From Chloroflexota bacterium (GTDB lineage: Bacteria > Chloroflexota > Anaerolineae > Anaerolineales > Villigracilaceae), in the NCBI GenBank assembly GCA_029782225.1, contig JAKOVF010000056.1, positions 1 through 37,671 of the forward strand: a stretch of 37,671 bases of DNA. The letters are read 5' to 3'. Below the pieces are notes generated by a model. That model ran no database searches. It saw nothing but the letters and a program-made list of their open reading frames with translations, and was not told where the DNA came from. Positions within the stretch are counted from its first letter, which is position 1. Each line of letters opens with the position of its first letter. Made by a program: the position numbers and the translations under genes. Positions 1 to 6,329 of the stretch are shown here, in pieces.

Positions 1-171
1 CATGCGGATGGCCAGCAGACGAATTGCCTCCGAGTAGCCGTGCTGCTTTGGCTCAGGCGTATAGACCCGATGACATTCACCACACCGATAGCGTTGACTT
101 CCGCTTGGATTGAAGCCCGCTTTGTATTGTTTCCAATTCGATTGGCATGTTGGACAGTTCATGCCTCTCAT
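1..171 (-). CDS. IS1-type transposase, N-terminal zinc-finger part (partial)
   Basis: Reading the minus strand from ATG at 171 gives 57 codons that stay open to the window edge. The start MRGMNCPTCQS, followed by YRCGECHRVY about 20 residues later, makes a CxxC...CxxC zinc ribbon. The sequence then continues into KQHGYSEAIRQLAIRM. This order is typical of the InsA-like N-terminus of IS1-family transposases, where the zinc finger and a following helix-turn-helix help bind the element ends. The DDE catalytic part would lie to the left of the window. No good ribosome-binding site is seen before the ATG, and I could not identify the terminal inverted repeat, so completeness of the element is unknown. 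It could also be a solitary zinc-finger relic. Confidence 0.7.
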   Translation of the reverse strand, partial: MRGMNCPTCQSNWKQYKAGFNPSGSQRYRCGECHRVYTPEPKQHGYSEAIRLLAIRM

Positions 172-219
172 TTTATTCTGTTTTCGATCTTAGGTACTCC
201 CGCTATATTTATAACCAGA

Positions 220-249
220 TAAAGCCGCCAGCATATGTTGGCGGCCTTA
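220..249 (-). terminator. hairpin terminator after the DUF4230 gene
   Basis: The arms GCCGCCA (224-230) and TGGCGGC (239-245) form a perfect 7-bp stem around an 8-nt loop, flanked by A/T-rich sequence on both sides. It lies about 20 nt past the stop of the 271-978 gene and about 50 nt upstream of the transposase start. It may work in both directions. Confidence 0.6.
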
Positions 250-270
250 TTTATTTCTTCCTCAGCCTAA

Positions 271-978
271 TTACCATTCGCCTTTCTGACAGTTCTCAGA
301 TTCCGGGGCTACCGGCGATTGTGTTCCCTGGTCGAATTCAATTGTGATGTTTGAATAACCGAGCTTGTTCAGCAGCTTACTTATCTGAATGGTAGCTTCG
401 TCTTGTGCCCGCTTCAGAATGCCTTGTTCCCGCGCATCCACTTCAGAGTAATATTTGCCACAGGTCACAGCTAGGGTAGTCATGCTGGGCATATGTGACC
501 CGCCATCACAAAAGATAGGAAGCTTTAAAGAAGTTTCCTGAATGGTGTCAGCGTGTGCCGAGTCTTCCTCTCTGCGCAGGATTTCCGCCGGGGGAAGTGT
601 CATTGTGACCGTTTTGGATGAGCCATCATTACTGACAAGAATATTAGATTCTGCGATTTGATTGAGATTGATCCCGGCCGTGATGGTATAGGTGCTGATG
701 TAAATCAGGCTCTCAAAACACGCATTAGCGAGTCCCTCATCGTGGTGGATCTTGATCTGTCGGGCGAAACTCATTTCCTGCGTCTCCAGGTTTCCCAGGG
801 GACGGACGGCTTCCAGAATAACATGACTGTCTTCAACGGTGGTCTTGTTGGGAAAGATCTTACTGATTAGATCACCCAGGGAAGGAAGTTTCAGCATGTT
901 TATTAGAACGATCGCACCGATTACCACCAGCGCTGCTAGGATCAACACTGGATAGGCACTTTTCATGACTTGTTTCAT
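271..978 (-). CDS. DUF4230-type membrane-anchored protein
   Basis: A 235-residue protein with an N-terminal membrane helix (about residues 9-30, ILAALVVIGAIVLINML) followed by a soluble domain. The stretch ILEAVRPLGNLETQEMSFAR and the later NILVSNDGSSKTVTMTLPPA resemble the DUF4230 family, whose members are single-pass proteins of unknown function. The tail (about 190-215) is a helix rich in A/Q/K, then a short beta segment. A strong ribosome-binding site (GGGAGGTGG) precedes the ATG. It has its own promoter at 1056-1083, so it is separate from the methyltransferase gene upstream. Family assignment is fairly confident; function is unknown. Confidence 0.7.
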   Translation of the reverse strand: MKQVMKSAYPVLILAALVVIGAIVLINMLKLPSLGDLISKIFPNKTTVEDSHVILEAVRPLGNLETQEMSFARQIKIHHDEGLANACFESLIYISTYTITAGINLNQIAESNILVSNDGSSKTVTMTLPPAEILRREEDSAHADTIQETSLKLPIFCDGGSHMPSMTTLAVTCGKYYSEVDAREQGILKRAQDEATIQISKLLNKLGYSNITIEFDQGTQSPVAPESENCQKGEW

Positions 979-1055
979 GTTCCACCTCCCGAAACACGCT
1001 CAGCCAATGGCACACTACGCAGCAATCCAGTTGAACCGTTAAGACCCTCATTAAT

Positions 1056-1083
1056 AGTATAAGGAAATCCAATTCATTTTCAA
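1056..1083 (-). promoter_or_regulatory. sigma-70-like promoter of the DUF4230 gene
   Basis: On the minus strand TTGAAA (1083-1078) is followed after 16 nt by TATACT (1061-1056). The leader to the ATG at 978 would be about 70 nt. Confidence 0.5.
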
Positions 1084-1204
1084 CACCCAATTCACCAAAA
1101 ATGTTACAGCCTGTACCAAGAAGTTGAGCATCTGAAACTAACCTGATTATCATAAAGAAAGCCCGAGATAACCGAATATGACCGGCTGGGTCATTTTCAT
1201 CGGA

Positions 1205-2014
1205 TTACCCCAGCCGATAATGGTAGATACCCGATGATTTTGCCAGCGGTGGGATCCAGCGTATCCATCGATACGCTTTCAGAGGGGATTCATCATCCTC
1301 GTAGTAATTCCATTCGTCCAAAAGGCGGATGCCCTCGCCCCAGCCCTCCACATCTCTACCATGTTTCAGACTCCAATGAAGGCGCGCGGTGACTCTGGCA
1401 TACGCCAGCTGCAGGTTGTCCGCCCAGATCACAAATGGCGTATGCGCGTCACAGACCATTTCGCAGCCGGGGAAATGCTCGCGCAGTCTGAGAAAGAGCG
1501 ACTTGACCTGCGCTTCTTCGAAGTAAGGGAAAACGCCCTCCGCCAGAAACAAGAACGGACGCGGCTTGCACCAGCTCACTTCCCCGATCCAGCCATCATC
1601 GAAGACCGATCCAGAGAGTGCATGATAACGACTGCACTCGCCTGGAATCAGTCTTCGCCGCAAATCCATCACATCGGGCACATCCAGATCGAACCATTCA
1701 ACGCGTCCATTGTCCACCCGCTCAAAACGAGTATCCAGCCCACAGCCGATGTGAACGACTGCCGCGTCCGGGTATCGCGCCAGGAAGTTGCGGACCTGAT
1801 GATCAAATTTACTCATGCGCATGATGACCGCGATCTCGTCATGCCGATGCATTCGGAGACGCGAAAAATCGCAAGCCAGCCGGCGGACCATCTCCACTGC
1901 CTTTTCATCCTTGAACATGGCATTGGGTCGCTGGGATTCACGCGCCCGAACATAAAGAGTAATGAGCAGCGTCTCGGACACGCCGTTTAAAGATTGCGCG
2001 ACTTTCTCAGGCAT
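1205..2014 (-). CDS. leucine carboxyl methyltransferase (LCM/TcmP)-family SAM methyltransferase
   Basis: A 269-residue soluble protein. The SAM-binding signature is VVHIGCGLDTRFERV at about residues 86-100, followed by the acidic strand end VEWFDLDVPDVMDLRR and the motif FLFLAEGVFPYFEE. This order is characteristic of the PPM1/LCMT and TcmP-like O-methyltransferases (COG3315), which methylate carboxyl or hydroxyl groups; the substrate cannot be read from sequence. The ATG has a good AAGGAGG site 5 nt upstream and lies 21 nt after the preceding methyltransferase gene. It is therefore probably the last gene of the ArsR-led operon. Its presence next to a second methyltransferase and a metal transporter is unexplained. 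Confidence 0.82.
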   Translation of the reverse strand: MPEKVAQSLNGVSETLLITLYVRARESQRPNAMFKDEKAVEMVRRLACDFSRLRMHRHDEIAVIMRMSKFDHQVRNFLARYPDAAVVHIGCGLDTRFERVDNGRVEWFDLDVPDVMDLRRRLIPGECSRYHALSGSVFDDGWIGEVSWCKPRPFLFLAEGVFPYFEEAQVKSLFLRLREHFPGCEMVCDAHTPFVIWADNLQLAYARVTARLHWSLKHGRDVEGWGEGIRLLDEWNYYEDDESPLKAYRWIRWIPPLAKSSGIYHYRLG

Positions 2015-2035
2015 AGCTTCCTCCTTATGAGTTTT

Positions 2036-2707
2036 CTACCATGTTCCCGGAACCAACTTCTTGACCCGCCGGGCATAACTCCTGAATTCATCACCGAAAC
2101 AATCTCGAAGAAGGTTCTCTTCCACGTTAATTCGATAGGCCAGGCCCGGCAACAGCAAAAGCGGCACGGCTGCCATACCGATGACACTCCCATAACCAAC
2201 GGCAACACCCAAAGCCATCAATAATAAGGATGCATAACTTGGATGCCGAATATAACTGTAAGGGCCTGAAGTGACCAACTTCTGATCGGCTGTCACTTCC
2301 ACATGCCCGGAGTACATGCCCTTGATCGCAGACCGCGCCCAGAGATGCAGCAACACGCCAAGTATCGCCAGCGTTAGTCCTACTACTTGAAGCCAAACGG
2401 CATGGGGCAACCATGCAAGATACATGAATTCAAGCGGCGGGGCGAAGAAAGCGGCCAGCATGCCCGGCAGGATGGCCCAAAAGGATCGATCTCCAGTCTC
2501 CTGCTGAATGGCTTTTCCATTTACCTCCCAAAACGATTTCTTCAGGAAACAGTAAAAGATGATCACACCGGCCGGGTACACGATCCCAATGACAAGTAAG
2601 CCCCAGCCAAGTAAATTCTTGCTCAACGTCTCCAGGCCAAGCAAGGCTAAGACCAGGGACAGGCCGGATGCAATCACAAGCAGGAAGAAAATCACAGCGC
2701 GGCTCAT
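2036..2707 (-). CDS. isoprenylcysteine carboxyl methyltransferase-like membrane methyltransferase
   Basis: A 223-residue integral membrane protein with about five hydrophobic segments. The C-terminal half carries the family hallmarks: LVTSGPYSYIRHPSYASLLL around residues 144-163 (the G-x-Y-x-x-x-R-H-P SAM/substrate motif) and ENLLRDCFGDEFRSYARRV near the end. Bacterial ICMT-family (Ste14/PEMT-like) proteins are methyltransferases of the inner membrane with mostly unknown substrates. An AAGGAG site precedes the ATG, and the start is 23 nt after the VIT-type gene, so the two are co-transcribed. The pairing with a metal transporter suggests, but does not prove, a role in metal or envelope stress. 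Confidence 0.85.
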   Translation of the reverse strand: MSRAVIFFLLVIASGLSLVLALLGLETLSKNLLGWGLLVIGIVYPAGVIIFYCFLKKSFWEVNGKAIQQETGDRSFWAILPGMLAAFFAPPLEFMYLAWLPHAVWLQVVGLTLAILGVLLHLWARSAIKGMYSGHVEVTADQKLVTSGPYSYIRHPSYASLLLMALGVAVGYGSVIGMAAVPLLLLPGLAYRINVEENLLRDCFGDEFRSYARRVKKLVPGTW

Positions 2708-2730
2708 CGTTTACTCCTTCGCTTACTAGT

Positions 2731-3471
2731 TCACGGAACAGCAGGTATCTTCAGCAGAATGCCAATGGCATAGCCCGCCAACGCGCTGACCGTGCCGATG
2801 ATGGCCATTTCCAGGCCGCTTCGCCACGGGCGTCCCACGGTAATACGTGCCTTGTATACCCCTACGCCATACAAGACGAGCGCCGTCACCAGAATTGAAA
2901 CCCAAATGCTCATGCCAACCGGCAGGATCGCGAACGGCGCCAGCGGGATGAGCGATCCAACCACTGCCGAGAGACCTACAACCACAGCGGCGCGCAGGGC
3001 CTTAGTGCGGTCTGTGGGCGTCAGGCGATGCTCCTCCGCCATCATCACAGCCACCCAGATATCCTGTCTGGCCGTGATCGTATCGACAATGAGTTCCAAC
3101 AGGTCGCCTTTGAATCCCTTCTCTGCATAGATCGCGCGGACCTCGTCGCGCTCCAAGTGTGGCATCTCGCGGATATGGCGATATTCGCGTTCGCGCTCGC
3201 TTTCATAAAAGTCGGCGTCTGCCATCGTGGAGGTATAAGCTACTGCTCCCATGGAAACCGACTCGGCAAATGTAGCCGCCAACCCTGCGACCAGCACAAT
3301 GCGGGGGTCGTTCGTCGCCGCGGCCACGCCCAGGATCACACCCAGCACATTTACAAGTCCATCCTGCCCGCCCAAAATTACATCTGACAGGGCCGAAGCC
3401 TGTCTATGCAAGTCACGTTTATCCTCCGGATGCGAAATGACGATCTTTTCTTGAATGAGTTTGTCCATCAT
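2731..3471 (-). CDS. VIT1/CCC1-family Fe(II)/Mn(II) transporter
   Basis: A membrane protein of about 246 residues. The first helix pair begins ALSDVILGGQDGLVNVLGVI and is followed by AATFAESVSMGAVAYTS, the signature of the VIT/CCC1 family that moves Fe2+ or Mn2+ out of the cytosol. Between helices 2 and 3 lies a charged segment (EREREYRHIREMPHLERDEV ... WVAVMMAEEH) that corresponds to the glutamate-rich cytoplasmic metal-binding domain of plant VIT1. It ends with three more helices. I chose the ATG at 3471 because AAGGA lies just upstream; an immediately following ATG (3468) and an upstream ATG (3486) are alternatives. It follows the 91-residue protein and ArsR in one operon. Confidence 0.88.
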   Translation of the reverse strand: MMDKLIQEKIVISHPEDKRDLHRQASALSDVILGGQDGLVNVLGVILGVAAATNDPRIVLVAGLAATFAESVSMGAVAYTSTMADADFYESEREREYRHIREMPHLERDEVRAIYAEKGFKGDLLELIVDTITARQDIWVAVMMAEEHRLTPTDRTKALRAAVVVGLSAVVGSLIPLAPFAILPVGMSIWVSILVTALVLYGVGVYKARITVGRPWRSGLEMAIIGTVSALAGYAIGILLKIPAVP

Positions 3472-3547
3472 GAATCCTTTGCACACAAAGAGAGCCAGCA
3501 GACCTTATCTGGCAGAATGAGCAAGTACGCAATTCAACAACGTGGGA

Positions 3548-3823
3548 TTAGATGGATTTTGGAGGCGGAAACAAAGGTGTCAGCGGGCGAAAGACTATTT
3601 TTAATTGAGTGGGAAGCGGCAGTGAGAACCACGCTTGAACAGGATTCCCAATCCCTGCTTCGTTCCACACGAACTGATCTTCTTCATGCGCATCGAACGA
3701 GGCCCCGGCCTGTCCACCGACAAAACGACCTGGTCCTTCCCTCATGCTTTCCACGGCAAAATGCAGGGACAGGCTGACTGCGCACAGGCAAACTACCAGC
3801 ACGGTCAGCGCTTGCCTAATCAT
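3548..3823 (-). CDS. small membrane-anchored protein translationally coupled to ArsR
   Basis: An unrecognised 91-residue protein that starts MIRQALTVLVVCLCAVSLSL. This is a hydrophobic N-terminal segment that could be a signal peptide or single anchor, and the rest is likely extracytoplasmic, with a HEED cluster around residue 46 and a proline-rich tail (LTPLFPPP). Its ATG overlaps the end of the arsR-like gene by 8 bases (ATGATTAG), a classic arrangement for translational coupling. A longer frame exists upstream (from 3967), but it runs over the ArsR coding region and is not credible. Position between a metalloregulator and a VIT transporter suggests an accessory in metal handling; function is not known. 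Confidence 0.65.
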   Translation of the reverse strand: MIRQALTVLVVCLCAVSLSLHFAVESMREGPGRFVGGQAGASFDAHEEDQFVWNEAGIGNPVQAWFSLPLPTQLKIVFRPLTPLFPPPKSI

Positions 3824-4115
3824 TGCGAATGTGCTCGATTCCCTGTTTAAACAGCGTGATGAGGTGCGGGTCGTCCATGCGGTAATAGACTTCCTTGCCG
3901 TTGCGGCGTGCGGTGACGAGGTGCATCTGACGTAGTCCACGCATATGGTGGGAGACGGCTGATTCACTTACGCCAACGAGCCCTGCCAGTGTACTGACAT
4001 TCTTTTCACCATCCAGCAAAGCAGACAAGATCATCACACGGCTCGTATCACTGAAAGCCCGAAAGAGTTCGGCTACATGGGCGGCAGAGTGTTCATCAAT
4101 AAGGGTTGTTGGCAT
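3816..4115 (-). CDS. ArsR/SmtB-family metalloregulator with CzrA-like alpha-5 site
   Basis: A 99-residue winged-helix repressor. The recognition region is STLAGLVGVSESAVSHHMRG (41-60), followed by the wing ARRNGKEVYYRM. It contains no cysteine, so it is not an ArsR/CadC alpha-3 sensor. The C-terminal helix has D82-x-H84 and H95, with N98/D99 where CzrA has His and SmtB has Glu. The spacing of D, H and the second H (H84+11) matches the alpha-5 Zn/Co/Ni site of SmtB/CzrA/NmtR. I infer a metal-released repressor of its own operon, with a candidate operator over the promoter at 4143-4156. The stop codon overlaps the next start. Confidence 0.88.
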   Translation of the reverse strand: MPTTLIDEHSAAHVAELFRAFSDTSRVMILSALLDGEKNVSTLAGLVGVSESAVSHHMRGLRQMHLVTARRNGKEVYYRMDDPHLITLFKQGIEHIRND

Positions 4116-4142
4116 GGTTCCTTTTCAAATCACCCAAACATC

Positions 4143-4172
4143 TGAGTATATGCTCATATATTTAATTGTACA
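4143..4172 (-). promoter_or_regulatory. promoter and ArsR operator of the metal operon
   Basis: On the minus strand TGTACA (4172-4167), a 16-nt spacer and TATACT (4150-4145) form a promoter. The palindrome TGAG-TATATG-CTCA (4143-4156) lies over the -10 box. It resembles the A/T-rich inverted repeats bound by SmtB/ArsR-family repressors and is well placed to block RNA polymerase. Confidence 0.65.
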
Positions 4173-4214
4173 CCGAATGCAATCTTTTTCAAGAGGCAGT
4201 TCTCATCGCGAGAA

Positions 4215-4243
4215 TTGACTCAGGCTTTCAAATCCTGTACACT
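4215..4243 (+). promoter_or_regulatory. promoter of the riboswitch transcript
   Basis: TTGACT (4215-4220), a 17-nt spacer and TACACT (4238-4243) give a near-consensus promoter. Transcription would start at about 4250, immediately before the aptamer's first helix. It is divergent to the ArsR operon promoter. Confidence 0.75.
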
Positions 4244-4251
4244 TTAGTTAC

Positions 4252-4346
4252 TCCGATGGGGAGTAGCCGCCCGGCTTTTCGGGATGGACAGTCGTCCCGA
4301 CGGAAAGAGATTTCCCGGCTGTCTGAAAGAAAACGCAAGACCATCG
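4252..4346 (+). promoter_or_regulatory. yybP-ykoY (manganese) riboswitch aptamer
   Basis: P1 is CGATGG (4254-4259) paired with CCATCG (4341-4346). The invariant loop GGGGAGTAGC (4258-4267) is followed by the CCCG/CGGG stem (4270-4283), then GGACAG with TCGTC (4286-4296), the apical GGAAA-GAGA-TTTCC hairpin (4302-4315), CCGG and the closing CTGTC (4319-4323). The 3' part GCAAGACC (4335-4342) completes the second conserved loop. This order and the conserved strings match the Mn2+-sensing yybP-ykoY class as known from Lactococcus lactis and Xanthomonas. The 3' strand of P1 is also the 5' strand of the following terminator, so metal binding should favour read-through. Confidence 0.92.
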
Positions 4347-4367
4347 CTTTCAAGGCGATGGTCTTTT
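4337..4367 (+). terminator. switchable intrinsic terminator of the riboswitch
   Basis: AAGACCATCGC (4337-4347) pairs perfectly with GCGATGGTCTT (4355-4365) around a 7-nt loop, followed by a U-rich run (TCTTTTCATTATTT). Six of its 5' bases (4341-4346) are the 3' strand of aptamer helix P1, so aptamer folding and termination are mutually exclusive. Confidence 0.92.
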
Positions 4368-4386
4368 CATTATTTGGGAAGGAAAC

Positions 4387-4515
4387 ATGAAAGCATTTTT
4401 CCTGTTTCGCCTGATAGACATTGCGATGTTCGCAGCCTATGTCATGCTGTGGTGCTGGTTATGGATGGGCAAACTGTTCAGAAAACCCCAACGCCAGAAT
4501 GACCCTCCCACCTGA
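4387..4515 (+). CDS. 42-residue membrane peptide under Mn riboswitch control
   Basis: ATG at 4387 opens 42 codons ending with TGA at 4513-4515. The ribosome-binding site GGGAAGGA lies 4 nt upstream. The peptide starts MKAFFLFRLIDIAMFAAYVM and continues LWCWLWMGKLF before a polar, basic tail (RKPQRQNDPPT). It is therefore a single membrane helix (about residues 3-31) with a positive C-terminal flank. It is the only gene before the convergent GGT gene at 4538, so it must be the output of the yybP-ykoY riboswitch. I do not recognise the family. Known riboswitch targets of this class are large Mn exporters (MntP, P-type ATPases, TerC-like Alx), so a lone mini-protein is unusual. A CCTGATCG/CGATCAGG palindrome (4511-4526) overlaps its stop and may end the transcript. 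Confidence 0.8.
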   Translation: MKAFFLFRLIDIAMFAAYVMLWCWLWMGKLFRKPQRQNDPPT

Positions 4516-4537
4516 TCGCGATCAGGCCCGTCCCTCA

Positions 4538-6163
4538 TTATGTCAGCGTCATCGCACAACCATCTGCACGCGGGTCACTTCCGCCGCACAAGACCCCTGT
4601 AGCTGGATCACGCAGGATGACCTGTCCCCTGCCGAATAACGCGCGCTCGTAGGCGGAAACCCAATAGACAGGATGCCCCATTTCCTCCAGGCCCTTGTAT
4701 GTTTCCTGCGGCATTCCTTCTTCGATGGCGACGCGTCCATTTGACTCTTCCGCGTCGATGCAGAAGCGCGGCAAATCGAGCGCGGACTGGGGATCAAGAC
4801 CATCATCCACAAGCGCCGAGAGGACCTGGACATGTCCCTGTGGCTGCATAAACCCGCCCATGACGCCGTAGGAGGCATACAGTGAGCCATCGAATACGCG
4901 CGTTACCATGGCCGGAATGATCGTGTGATATGGCCGCTTGCGCGGGGCGAGGGCGTTGGGATGATCTGGGTCAAGGCTGAAGTTATGCCCGCGGTTCTGC
5001 AAAGTGAAGCCCCAGCCTTTCGGGACGATGCCGGTGCCGAATCCCATGTAATTGCTGTTGATGAACGAACAGGCGTTCCCAACTTTATCCACGACACTGA
5101 AATAAACAGTCCCGGACAATGAAACCGGTGTGCCGCGTTTTTGGTCAAGGGTGGCGCGGTCGGGGTTGATCAACTTGCGTCGGTCGTCGGCATATTCCTT
5201 TGAAAGCAATTTTTCGAGTGGAATGTCACTGAACGCAGGGTCGGCCACGTACCAGCGCGCGTCTGCAAAGGCGAGGCGCAATGCTTCGATCGCGAGATGC
5301 AGGCGCTCGGTCGAGAGAGATACGTGCGAGGTTAAATCAAATCCCTCTAAAAGGTTCAACGCCAGGAGCGCCGTGAGGCCCTGTCCATTGGGCGGACATT
5401 CATAAACACGCAGCCCGCGATAATCCACCGAAATGGGAACCTCCCAGGTGGAGACGTGCTCTGCCAAATCGGCCTCGGTCATGCTCCCCCCGGCCTGCTT
5501 CAGCACGTTGACAATCGCCGCCCCGATTTCGCCTGCGTAAAACGCAGCCCTGCCTTTTTGTGCTATGAGGGAAAATGTGCGGGCGAGGCCGGGATTGCGG
5601 AAGATCTCGCCCGGCTCCGGGCCGCGGCCGTTGATGGTCATCTCACTCCCATTCGGCGCGGACTTGAGCTGACGGTCCGCGCCGCGCCTCCAAAACCAGG
5701 AAGTGAGTGGGGCAACCGGAAAACCCTTTTCAGCCAGTTGGATCGCGGGCGCCAGGATCTCTGCCATGGAACGCGAACCGTGACGTTCGATCAGGTCAAA
5801 CCAGCCCGCGCACGCGCCAGGGACGGTCACTGTATGAGCGTGATATGGAGGCAGAGGATCGAGGCCTTCCATTTTGAGCCGCTCCAGAGTCAGCGCCGCG
5901 GGCGCGCGTCCAGAGCCATTGAGGGCCGTGACCTGTTTTGTCTGTGCGTCAAAATACAACGCGAACATGTCACCGCCAATGCCGGTAGAGGTTGGCTCGG
6001 TAACATTGAGGGCAGCCGCCACAGCAACTGCGGCATCTGCCGCATTACCACCTCGTGCAAGAAGCTCAAGCCCCGCGGCAGTTGCCAGCGGCTGTGAGGT
6101 GGCGACAATTCCATTCCGGCTGTAAACCGGTGAACGGCGGGAGGTGAACGAGGGTGTGGGCAT
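4538..6163 (-). CDS. ggt: gamma-glutamyltransferase-family protein (YwrD-like)
   Basis: A 541-residue Ntn-hydrolase. The N-terminus has NGIVATSQPLATAAGLELLA and GGNAADAAVAVAAALNVTEP, then STGIGGDMFALYFD. The self-cleavage site is SGTVYFSVVDKVGNA, where Thr-352 lines up with the nucleophile of E. coli GGT (TTHYSVVD). These enzymes hydrolyse or transfer the gamma-glutamyl group of glutathione and related compounds. The T-V-Y-F variant is typical of the YwrD-like subgroup. No signal peptide is seen, so it may be cytosolic. The frame remains open upstream to 6319, but that extension would cover the divergent promoter region; I chose the ATG at 6163, directly before the conserved domain. Confidence 0.88.
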   Translation of the reverse strand: MPTPSFTSRRSPVYSRNGIVATSQPLATAAGLELLARGGNAADAAVAVAAALNVTEPTSTGIGGDMFALYFDAQTKQVTALNGSGRAPAALTLERLKMEGLDPLPPYHAHTVTVPGACAGWFDLIERHGSRSMAEILAPAIQLAEKGFPVAPLTSWFWRRGADRQLKSAPNGSEMTINGRGPEPGEIFRNPGLARTFSLIAQKGRAAFYAGEIGAAIVNVLKQAGGSMTEADLAEHVSTWEVPISVDYRGLRVYECPPNGQGLTALLALNLLEGFDLTSHVSLSTERLHLAIEALRLAFADARWYVADPAFSDIPLEKLLSKEYADDRRKLINPDRATLDQKRGTPVSLSGTVYFSVVDKVGNACSFINSNYMGFGTGIVPKGWGFTLQNRGHNFSLDPDHPNALAPRKRPYHTIIPAMVTRVFDGSLYASYGVMGGFMQPQGHVQVLSALVDDGLDPQSALDLPRFCIDAEESNGRVAIEEGMPQETYKGLEEMGHPVYWVSAYERALFGRGQVILRDPATGVLCGGSDPRADGCAMTLT

Positions 6164-6281
6164 TAGATTCAGTCCCGGTGGTCGAGTGGGGCTGGGTGTT
6201 TTTCCCAGACCGTATCGAGACCACCAATTTACGGCATTTTCTGTTAGAGAATACCACCACTGCCCACAAGCGGCAACGTTG

Positions 6282-6287
6282 TATAAT
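6282..6287 (+). promoter_or_regulatory. -10 box of the GMC oxidoreductase gene
   Basis: A perfect TATAAT lies 43 nt before the ATG at 6330; no convincing -35 box is visible. It supports the shorter start of the divergent GGT gene. Confidence 0.4.
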
Positions 6288-6329
6288 TCATTATCGGTGT
6301 GCACAGCTTCTATCGCCAAAGGATAAGCA

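Noticed and set aside
1361..1990. 209-codon plus-strand open frame opposite the LCM-type methyltransferase gene
   Set aside because: It is the antisense of a well-supported gene, has no ribosome-binding site and no recognisable domain.
6164..6319. 52-residue N-terminal extension of the GGT protein
   Set aside because: No similarity to the family, and the extension would cover the divergent promoter; the ATG at 6163 is adjacent to the conserved domain.
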